A DNA stretch of 38,177 nt from an uncultured Acidobacteriia bacterium (GTDB taxonomy: Bacteria > Acidobacteriota > Terriglobia > Bryobacterales > Bryobacteraceae), in assembly GCA_903925975.1 (NCBI GenBank), contig CAIYHG010000057.1, positions 1-38,177 of the forward strand, in the 5' to 3' direction. Made by a program: the position numbers and the translations under genes. Below the pieces are notes generated by a model. That model was not told the origin of the DNA, ran no database searches, and saw only the letters and a list, made by a program, of their open reading frames with translations. This document shows, piece by piece, positions 16,613 to 22,854 of the stretch (positions are counted from its first letter, which is position 1; the number at the start of each line of letters is the position of its first letter).

Positions 16613-17548
16613 CTAATTCTTGTTCTGCCGCGGCGCTGCCGCCCGGCTTTTGAAGAGTTGCTCTGCCTGATCTTCGGGTAGAGTCAAACTTAAATTCACA
16701 ATGTTGCTGTCGGCCGTCACCAATAGTGATTTCAGCGTCGCGTCGGCCGCTGGGTTGCGCTGCGCCTGCGCCTGGGCCAGGTTGGCCATAAACTGAAGTA
16801 CGGCGACAAGCGAAGTCGCATTTTGGGCGGTATCCGTCTGCGCCCTCGCGTTGATTTGCACGTTGGCCCCGAACTTCACGCCCACCGCGAACTGCTGGAC
16901 GCTCTGGTAAAGCGCGGGATTCTGCGCGGCGATTCCTGCGGGAGCCGCGCCTTGGGGCATCAGCGCCGAAGGCGGCGCAGCCGAGACGAGCCAGGCGTCG
17001 GTCGTACCGCTCCAATCGGCTACTTGCGCCAGGAGCGCGGGCGGCGGCGCGGCGGGGCTGCTCAGGCGGTCAATTGCCGCCCGGACGTTGGCCAGGTCGC
17101 CCATGATCGCCAGCGTGGAATCCGGAAACGCCAGGCCGCCGGTCTTCTTGGCATCGGAGAGAATCGTGACGCCGCGGTAGGTCTCCGCGCCTGCGCCTTT
17201 GGCTGCCGCCGCGGCGGCGATCCGCGCCGGATCGAAAACGCCCCGGGCAAAGACCAGGCCGGCATGGCCGCCGGCGGCGCCTGAGGCCACCAGCAGTTCA
17301 TGAATGTCGCGCGCCGGGTCTATCCCGATGCTGGCCGTAAGCTCTTGGCTTTGTTGGTTTTGCCCAGCGAACTGGGAAAGCACGTACTGCCCGAAAGTGG
17401 AATTCTTCGCCAGGTCCACATTCACGCCGGCAACCACCTTGGCATCGGGCATCACGAGTTTCAGAATGGCAGAGTCCGCCGCCCGCCCGGGCAGCGTTCC
17501 GCAGGAGACCGCGACCATGATCAAAGCGGGAAAGATGCGTAGCGTCAT
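16613..17548 (-). CDS. Secreted hypothetical protein, 311 aa
   Basis: A signal peptide (about 1-23, ending GRAAD) precedes an alanine-rich mature protein. The opening MPDAKVVAGVNVDLAKNSTFGQYVLSQF and the later DSTLAIMGDLANVRAAIDRL resemble DUF3352-like or 'outer membrane/periplasmic' proteins common in acidobacteria. No catalytic motif is evident. It ends with a basic tail (SRAAAPRQNKN). It is transcribed away from ribBA and lies 61 bp downstream of the palindromic region. Function is unknown, but it is a confident coding region by codon bias and the signal sequence. Confidence 0.78.
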   Translation of the reverse strand: MTLRIFPALIMVAVSCGTLPGRAADSAILKLVMPDAKVVAGVNVDLAKNSTFGQYVLSQFAGQNQQSQELTASIGIDPARDIHELLVASGAAGGHAGLVFARGVFDPARIAAAAAAKGAGAETYRGVTILSDAKKTGGLAFPDSTLAIMGDLANVRAAIDRLSSPAAPPPALLAQVADWSGTTDAWLVSAAPPSALMPQGAAPAGIAAQNPALYQSVQQFAVGVKFGANVQINARAQTDTAQNATSLVAVLQFMANLAQAQAQRNPAADATLKSLLVTADSNIVNLSLTLPEDQAEQLFKSRAAAPRQNKN

Positions 17549-17602
17549 GCTATTGGGACGTCCGGCCCGCTTTGATATTAGCGCGGTTGGCTTCGTGTAG
17601 TT

Positions 17603-17703
17603 AGTGGGGCCGACCCCCTGGTCGGCCTTGCCCGGGCTTCAAGGACGTTTGAGGGCTTGGCCGGACCAGGGGGTCCGGCGCGGACGAGGGCTTCCGCCCC
17701 ACT
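17603..17703. repeat. Compound palindromic intergenic element
   Basis: Terminal inverted repeats AGTGGGGC (17603-17610) and GCCCCACT (17696-17703) enclose two 8-bp hairpins: GGCCGACC-CCCT-GGTCGGCC (17608-17627) and GCCGGACC-AGGG-GGTCCGGC (17660-17679). The second hairpin is close to the reverse complement of the first, loops included, so the element resembles a BIME/REP-type mosaic. It lies just beyond the 3' end of ribBA, where it could end transcription, although no T-run follows. Confidence 0.7.
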
Positions 17704-18842
17704 CAACCTCCGATGGGAACCTGTTCGGTTACTTCGATTCCAAACGCATCCAGGGCCACTATGCGGCGGGGGTGATTGGTAAGCAGGCGAATGGTATGGA
17801 GGCCGAGATCCGACAGGATCTGCGCGCCAATCCCATGCTCGTGCTGGAGTTGCCGTTGGCCCGCCACGCCGGGGTGCGCCCCCTCCTTGGGGTGCGAGAC
17901 CATCCGCTGCTCGCCCCGGGGATTGGCTTCGATGCGGAAACCGGGCCCGGTTTCGTGCAGGTAAACCAGCGCCCCGGCGCCAGCTTCAGAGATGGCGCGC
18001 AGGGATTCGCGGACCAGGCGGCCGCAATCGCAAGCCGTCGAGCCGAAAACGTCCCCGAACATGCACCGGGCGTGCATACGGACCAGAACGCCCTCTTTCC
18101 CTCGAATACTGCCCCGTACCAGCGCGACGTGGGTTTCCGGGCTGAAATCGCTGCGGTAGGCGATGCTGCGGAACTCGCCGAACTCGGTTTCGATGCATCC
18201 CTCGGCCACGCGGTGCAGGAAGGATTCGTTCTTGATCCGGTAGCGGATGATCTCGGCCACCGAGACCATCTTCAGGCCGTGTTGCAGGCAAAACTTCTGG
18301 AGTTCCGGCACGCGCGACATGGTGCCGTCCTCGTTCATGATTTCGCAAATCACCCCGGCGGGAGTCAGCCCGGCGAGCCGCGCCAGGTCCACCGAAGCCT
18401 CCGTCTGCCCGGCGCGCACCAGCACGCCGCCTTCACGCGCGCGCAGCGGGAACACGTGGCCGGGCCGGGCCAGATCGGCCGGCCGGCACTGGGGGTCCAC
18501 GGTCATGAGGATGGTGCGGGTGCGGTCCGACGCCGAAATGCCGGTCGAGACGCCTTCCCGGGCATCAATCGACTCGCAGAAGGCCGTGCCGAAATTCGAC
18601 GTATTCTGGGCCGTCATCAACGGAAGAGCCAGGTAGTCGCAACGCTCCGGCGTCAAGGCCAGACAGATCAACCCGCGCCCGTGGGTGGCCATGAAGTTGA
18701 TGATCGCCGGCGTCACCTTCTCCGCCGCAATCGTCAGGTCGCCTTCATTCTCGCGATCTTCGTCATCAACTACTACAACCATCCGGCCTTGCCGTATCTC
18801 TTCAATGGCGTCTGGAACCGAAACAAAGGGCATCAATAACAT
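17703..18842 (-). CDS. ribBA: RibBA-type riboflavin enzyme: DHBP synthase plus divergent GTP cyclohydrolase II domain
   Basis: This 379-aa protein begins the riboflavin pathway. The N-terminal 3,4-dihydroxy-2-butanone 4-phosphate synthase domain (about 5-205) is intact: [11 protein letters not shown] (26-36), HGRGLI (54-59), SDRTRTI (105-111) and RPGHVFPL (126-133). The C-terminal GTP cyclohydrolase II-like domain (about 210-376) keeps the zinc cysteines C260, C271 and C273, but the usual QEGRGIGL motif is replaced by HETGPGFR (296-303), so the catalytic arginine is missing. The cyclohydrolase activity may therefore be lost or altered, as in RibBX-type variants. The start may be the ATG at 18842 or the one at 18833. 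Only about 24-33 bp separate it from the divergent cdaA. Confidence 0.9.
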   Translation of the reverse strand: MLLMPFVSVPDAIEEIRQGRMVVVVDDEDRENEGDLTIAAEKVTPAIINFMATHGRGLICLALTPERCDYLALPLMTAQNTSNFGTAFCESIDAREGVSTGISASDRTRTILMTVDPQCRPADLARPGHVFPLRAREGGVLVRAGQTEASVDLARLAGLTPAGVICEIMNEDGTMSRVPELQKFCLQHGLKMVSVAEIIRYRIKNESFLHRVAEGCIETEFGEFRSIAYRSDFSPETHVALVRGSIRGKEGVLVRMHARCMFGDVFGSTACDCGRLVRESLRAISEAGAGALVYLHETGPGFRIEANPRGEQRMVSHPKEGAHPGVAGQRQLQHEHGIGAQILSDLGLHTIRLLTNHPRRIVALDAFGIEVTEQVPIGG

Positions 18843-18865
18843 TGTATCCGGCGCCCTACGCTAAT

Positions 18866-19744
18866 ATGGTTGGCTGGGCGATGCCTAAATTTAATCCAGT
18901 CCCTTTCGCGCTGCCGAACCTGGATCTGACCGGGATCATCGATATTTTGGTGGTCGCCTTCCTGGTTTATCAGGCTCTCATGGTGGTTCGCGGCACCCGC
19001 GCCGGACACATTCTGGTAGGGATTGTCATCATGATGGCGTTTTACGGCGCGGCATGGTGGGCGGGGATGGTGGCGTTGCGCTCTCTGCTGCAGTTCATCG
19101 TTCCCTACCTTGGCTTGGCGATCATCGTCCTATTCCAATCCGAAATCCGGAGAACTCTGGCGCGCCTGGGCCGCAAACGCTGGCTGGGGTTGGGCGGCGC
19201 GTTTCAACCGCTGGAATCGGTCAGCGAAATCCTGCTGGCAGTGGAGCAACTCGCCCAGCAGAAGATCGGGGCTTTGATTATCCTGGAGCGGGACATCGGG
19301 CTGCGGACGTTTATAGAAAGCGGCGTGCGCCTTGAAGCGCATATTTCGCGCGACCTGTTGCTCTCCATCTTTCAGCCCGGCTTGCCGCTGCACGACGGGG
19401 CGGTGATCGTGCAGAAGGATCGCTGCGCCGCGGCCGCCTGCTTCCTGCCGCTCACCACCAACCCGACGCTTTCTTCGCAGTTGGGCACGCGCCACCGCGC
19501 GGCCATCGGGATCACCGAGGAGACCGATTGCATGTCCGTGGTGGTTTCCGAAGAGACCGGCCGCATTTCGGTTGCTTCGTTCGGCGAATTGGCGCAGGGC
19601 CTTTCCATCCCTGAGTTGCTCGATCGAATCAATCGCCACTTCGGCGTGGAACGGCCGGGGCAATCGCACGTCGAAGAGTTTGCCGCCAGCGGCCCGCTCT
19701 CCGCGGCCCCCGGCGCCGAAACGGGCGAGAAGGTGAAGCAATGA
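18866..19744 (+). CDS. cdaA: CdaA, membrane diadenylate cyclase
   Basis: This enzyme makes cyclic di-AMP from two ATP. From the ATG at 18866 it has 292 residues. Three N-terminal membrane helices (IIDILVVAFLVYQALMVV, ILVGIVIMMAFYGAAWWA, ALRSLLQFIVPYLGLAIIVL) precede the DisA_N catalytic domain, which carries the LHDGAVI motif and GTRHRAAIGI (RHR motif). The alanine- and glycine-rich tail is poorly conserved. Starts at 18842 (TTG) and 18881 (ATG) are also possible; no clear ribosome binding site helps to decide. The stop overlaps the start of cdaR by 4 bp. The order cdaA-cdaR-glmM is the conserved c-di-AMP operon known from Firmicutes. Confidence 0.95.
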   Translation: MVGWAMPKFNPVPFALPNLDLTGIIDILVVAFLVYQALMVVRGTRAGHILVGIVIMMAFYGAAWWAGMVALRSLLQFIVPYLGLAIIVLFQSEIRRTLARLGRKRWLGLGGAFQPLESVSEILLAVEQLAQQKIGALIILERDIGLRTFIESGVRLEAHISRDLLLSIFQPGLPLHDGAVIVQKDRCAAAACFLPLTTNPTLSSQLGTRHRAAIGITEETDCMSVVVSEETGRISVASFGELAQGLSIPELLDRINRHFGVERPGQSHVEEFAASGPLSAAPGAETGEKVKQ

Positions 19745-20421
19745 TCGGCCGCGTGCTGGGCGTGCTCGGTAAGGCTGTGTTCCGGAACCTCCAGTGGAAG
19801 CTTCTGTCGCTGGCGATCGCCGTCCTGATCTGGGTTCTCGTGGCCAACGAGCCTGAGCTTTCCACGTATTCGCCGGTCCGCGTGGAATACCGCAACCAGC
19901 CCGACCAAATCGAACTCGCGGCCGAACCCATCAGCACGATCATGCTCGAATTGCGCGGGCCGTCGGGCGAGTTGCGCGCCATGGATCAGGGCGCCACGAT
20001 CCGCCCCGGGGTAGTCCTGGACATGACCAGCGTGGGCCCCGGCGTGCGTACATTCCCAATCGGCAGTGACAACGTCCGGCTGCCGCGCGGCGTTTCGCTG
20101 GTGCGCGCCGTTCCCTCCGAGGTGCGCCTGACGCTCGAACGGCGCGCGGAGCGCTCAGTGCCCGTAGAGACGCAGTTCATGCACCAAGGCGCGGGCGGCT
20201 ATGAGGTCACCGCATACCGCGTCACGCCGCCGCAGATGCTGATCGCCGGTCCCGGCAGCCATGTCGGCGCCGTGCGGGCGGTCGCGACCGACCCGATAGA
20301 TCTCTCGGGCGTGGTGGGGACCGCGGAGTTTCGCGTCAACGTTTTCGTGAACGACGCTTTTGTGCGGTTTGTGTCGAAACCCCAAGTCGCCGTTACCGTC
20401 AACGTGAAAAAGAAGAAATGA
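19741..20421 (+). CDS. cdaR: CdaR, YbbR-domain regulator of CdaA
   Basis: This 226-aa protein has a single N-terminal membrane helix (about 17-34, KLLSLAIAVLIWVLVANE) and an outer beta-rich region with about two YbbR repeats (residues 38-130 and 135-225), as in CdaR. Family knowledge: CdaR is membrane-anchored and modulates the cyclase CdaA. It has fewer YbbR repeats than the Bacillus protein, as is common outside the Firmicutes. It overlaps cdaA by ATGA. The basic tail NVKKKK ends just before the glmM region. Confidence 0.9.
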   Translation: MIGRVLGVLGKAVFRNLQWKLLSLAIAVLIWVLVANEPELSTYSPVRVEYRNQPDQIELAAEPISTIMLELRGPSGELRAMDQGATIRPGVVLDMTSVGPGVRTFPIGSDNVRLPRGVSLVRAVPSEVRLTLERRAERSVPVETQFMHQGAGGYEVTAYRVTPPQMLIAGPGSHVGAVRAVATDPIDLSGVVGTAEFRVNVFVNDAFVRFVSKPQVAVTVNVKKKK

Positions 20422-20477
20422 TCGATGCGATGCGCCGACGCTGCGCATGGCAATTGAAATGGATCGGAGAAGAATCG

Positions 20478-21818
20478 TTGGGTAAAGAACTGTTCGGGAC
20501 GGATGGAATCCGGGGTGTCGCGGGAGAGTATCCGCTGGACCGCGAGACGGTATACGCGTTCGGCCTCGCGCTCGGCGAAGATGTTGCGCGGCTGGCGCCC
20601 GCTCCCGAGGTCCTCATCGGCGCCGACACTCGCGAATCCGGCTCTTGGATCGCCGAACTCGTAGCGGGCGGTCTTGCGGCCCGCGGCGTGGCGGTACGCT
20701 TCGCAGGCGTGATCACTACTCCCGGAGTGGCCTACTTGACGCGCACCGGCCCTTACGTGGCCGGAGTCATGATTTCCGCTTCCCACAACCCTTTTGACGA
20801 CAATGGGATCAAGGTTTTCAGCCATAGCGGCTTCAAACTGCCGGATGCCGAAGAGCACGAGATCGAGCAGAAGATCTTGCGCCTCCGCGAAGCCGGCGTG
20901 AATCCGAAACCGCTGGCGCTCACGGCGGACGAAAGCCTGGATCGCCTGTATATCGATTTTCTGGCGTCTACTACCGAGGCCCGCTTCGATGGAATGAAGC
21001 TTGTGCTGGATTGCGGCAACGGAGCGGCTTACCGCCTGGCTCCGGAACTGTTTCGCCGGCTCGGCGCGAGCGTAACGGCCTTGTGCTGCGAGCCTGACGG
21101 ACGCAATATCAACCTGCTCTGCGGCGCGTTGCACGTCGAGGCGCTACAGCCCGCGGTGGTCGCAGCCGGCGCCGATTTCGGGGTAGCTTTCGATGGCGAT
21201 GCCGACCGCGCGATTTTCGTCTCCGCGGCGGGAAGAGTCATGGACGGAGACGCGGTCATGCTCACCGCTGCGCGCGCGATGAAAGCCGCGGGCAAACTGA
21301 GCAACGACACGGTAGTGGCCACCGTGATGTCGAACCTCGGCCTTGAGAAGGCGCTCGATCGCGACGGCATCCGAATGTTGCGCACGCCCGTGGGAGACAA
21401 GTACGTGCTCGAAGAGATCGAGCGCCTGGGTGCGTCGCTCGGCGGCGAGCAATCGGGCCACATCATCTTTCGCGAATACGCCACAACCGGCGACGGCATC
21501 CTCACCGCGCTGCGCATTTTCGAGATCGCGCGTCTGGCGGGCAAGGGGCTGGATGAACTGACGGCCGGCCTGAGCATCTATCCGCAGAAACTGATCAACA
21601 TTCGCGTCCGCGAAAAGAAGCAGCTTACCGAAGCGCCGTCGGTGGCGGCGGAAATCCGGCGCGCGGAGGAAGCTTTCGCCGGTTCGGGACGCGTGCTGGT
21701 TCGTTTCTCGGGCACTGAGCCGTTGGCGCGCGTGATGGTGGAAGGGCTCGAAATGGAGCAGGTGGATAGCTTCAGCAACGCCATCGCCGACGCCATCCGC
21801 CGCGAGATGGGCTCGTAA
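20478..21818 (+). CDS. glmM: GlmM, phosphoglucosamine mutase
   Basis: This enzyme converts glucosamine-6-phosphate to glucosamine-1-phosphate, the entry to UDP-GlcNAc and peptidoglycan. The opening GKELFGTDGIRG, active phosphoserine loop ISASHNPFDDNGIK, metal loop DGDADR, sugar loop GEQSGHIIF and phosphate loop RFSGTEP are all present. I start it at TTG 20478: GGAGAAG sits 5 nt upstream (20466-20472), and the resulting 446 residues match the family length. An in-frame ATG at 20418, overlapping the cdaR stop (ATGA), would add 20 unusual residues and cannot be excluded. CdaA and GlmM interact in other bacteria, so c-di-AMP and wall precursor levels may be linked here. Confidence 0.95.
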   Translation: MGKELFGTDGIRGVAGEYPLDRETVYAFGLALGEDVARLAPAPEVLIGADTRESGSWIAELVAGGLAARGVAVRFAGVITTPGVAYLTRTGPYVAGVMISASHNPFDDNGIKVFSHSGFKLPDAEEHEIEQKILRLREAGVNPKPLALTADESLDRLYIDFLASTTEARFDGMKLVLDCGNGAAYRLAPELFRRLGASVTALCCEPDGRNINLLCGALHVEALQPAVVAAGADFGVAFDGDADRAIFVSAAGRVMDGDAVMLTAARAMKAAGKLSNDTVVATVMSNLGLEKALDRDGIRMLRTPVGDKYVLEEIERLGASLGGEQSGHIIFREYATTGDGILTALRIFEIARLAGKGLDELTAGLSIYPQKLINIRVREKKQLTEAPSVAAEIRRAEEAFAGSGRVLVRFSGTEPLARVMVEGLEMEQVDSFSNAIADAIRREMGS

Positions 21819-21847
21819 AGCCAAACCCAAAGAAAGCCGTATGTGGC

Positions 21848-21892
21848 GCGGGCCTCCAGGCCCGCTGAGCCGGGATTCGTCCCGGCTTTTTC
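21848..21892 (+). terminator. Rho-independent terminator after glmM, with an upstream hairpin
   Basis: A 7-bp GC-rich stem, GCCGGGA-TTCG-TCCCGGC (21869-21886), with a UUCG tetraloop is followed by TTTTTC. It is preceded by a second perfect 8-bp inverted repeat GCGGGCCT/AGGCCCGC (21848-21865). This ends the cdaA-cdaR-glmM transcript 50 bp after the glmM stop. Confidence 0.85.
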
Positions 21893-22038
21893 TTTGGCGC
21901 CCGCCCGCGCCACAGCGTCATCAACCTCTTCACCAGAGACCGTTCACGCCGCCTGTAAATAAGACTATTTCGCAGTCTCTCAATGCCTTACGCATTGCCG
22001 GAGCTGCCCCGGAGCGGGGAGCCGGCCTGCCGCGCTGG

Positions 22039-22044
22039 TAGATT
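22039..22044 (+). promoter_or_regulatory. Candidate -10 element of the HU/TIR operon
   Basis: TAGATT ends 10 nt before the ATG at 22055. A GGAG touches that ATG directly, too close for ordinary ribosome binding, so the transcript may begin within a few bases of the start codon. No clear -35 is seen. The element is independent of the glmM operon, which is closed by a terminator. Confidence 0.4.
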
Positions 22045-22054
22045 GAAACCGGAG

Positions 22055-22264
22055 ATGAAGAAGCTTGAAATCGTGCGGCGGATGGCGCGCCGGAACAGTA
22101 TTGGCCGGGCCGAAGCCGCTGACCGCGTGGACGGCGTGGTCCGCCAGATTCTTTCCCGTCTCAGAAAAGGCCAGGACGCGAACCTGCCCGGGCTGGGAAA
22201 ATTCTCGCACGCAAGAGACGGATCGGTGACCTTCGAACCCGCGCCAGGGCAGGACCATGAGTGA
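22055..22264 (+). CDS. Arm-less HU-like mini-protein
   Basis: This 69-aa basic protein matches the N-terminal part of the HU/IHF fold: helix 1 (KKLEIVRRMARR), a turn and helix 2 (GRAEAADRVDGVVRQILSRL), then the first beta hairpin with the diagnostic LPGLGKF. In true HU (about 90 aa) a long beta arm and a third helix follow. Here the arm is replaced by a five-residue turn and the chain ends after a short FEP strand. It may bind DNA weakly, or serve as a dimerisation partner for the next gene product, which carries a similar half-module. The start is the ATG at 22055 (upstream in-frame starts give poor sequence). The 3' end overlaps the next gene by 8 bp. Confidence 0.75.
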   Translation: MKKLEIVRRMARRNSIGRAEAADRVDGVVRQILSRLRKGQDANLPGLGKFSHARDGSVTFEPAPGQDHE

Positions 22265-22823
22265 CGATCGCGCCGCCGGCGAACTGGCGGACGTCGTCAT
22301 GCGCGGTCTGGCGGCGGGCCGCTCCGTCGAGATCGACGGGCTGGGCGTGTTTCACCCGGACCGAAGAACCGGGTTCCGTTTTGAACCTCGCACCCTGCCC
22401 CGCGCCTTCATCGCTTACGTGCGGGAAGACCTGGCAGCCGCCGAGCGGCTCTTCGCCAGTCTGGAAGCGGCCGGCTTCGCCCCGTGGATGGATACGGCCA
22501 GATTGATTCCCGGCCAGAACTGGCCCCGCGCGATTGAAGCGGCCATCGAAAGCTCCGATTTCTTTCTAGCGTGCTTTTCCGGCAACTCCGTCAATAAGCG
22601 GGGCGGCTTTCAAGCCGAGATCCGATACGCCCTGGATTGCGCGCGGCGCACGCCGCTCGATGCCGTTTTCATTGTGCCCCTTCGTCTCGACGCCTGCCGT
22701 GTTCCCCGCCCCATCCAGCGCGAAACCCAGTACATCGATCTATTCCCCGATTGGGAGCAAGGCATCGGCAAACTGACAGCTGCGCTGAAATCCGAAATCG
22801 ACCGGCGCCGCCCTCCCTCGTGA
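22257..22823 (+). CDS. HU-like half-domain fused to a TIR domain
   Basis: This 188-aa protein begins with an HU-like segment lacking helix 1: helix 2 (AAGELADVVMRGLAAG) and the hairpin VEIDGLGVF, ending FRFEP at residue 44. A TIR domain of the TIR_2 bacterial type follows (about 49-180): strand A FIAYVRED (51-58), GFAPWMDT with a BB-loop-like LIPGQNWP, DFFLACFSGNSVNKRGG, and E121 in FQAEIRYAL, at the place of the catalytic glutamate of NAD-cleaving TIR enzymes. It overlaps the mini-HU gene by 8 bp, so the two are coupled. TIR proteins in bacteria often act in anti-phage defence by NAD+ cleavage. Pairing with an HU-type module suggests a DNA-linked sensor, which is inference. Confidence 0.8.
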   Translation: MSDDRAAGELADVVMRGLAAGRSVEIDGLGVFHPDRRTGFRFEPRTLPRAFIAYVREDLAAAERLFASLEAAGFAPWMDTARLIPGQNWPRAIEAAIESSDFFLACFSGNSVNKRGGFQAEIRYALDCARRTPLDAVFIVPLRLDACRVPRPIQRETQYIDLFPDWEQGIGKLTAALKSEIDRRRPPS

Positions 22824-22854
22824 CCGGCAACCGCGGGTTTTCGCCGTCGCGCGT

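Noticed and set aside
18833-18900. FMN riboswitch upstream of ribBA
   Set aside because: The gap to cdaA is only about 24-33 bp, far too short for the RFN element, and no such sequence is visible.
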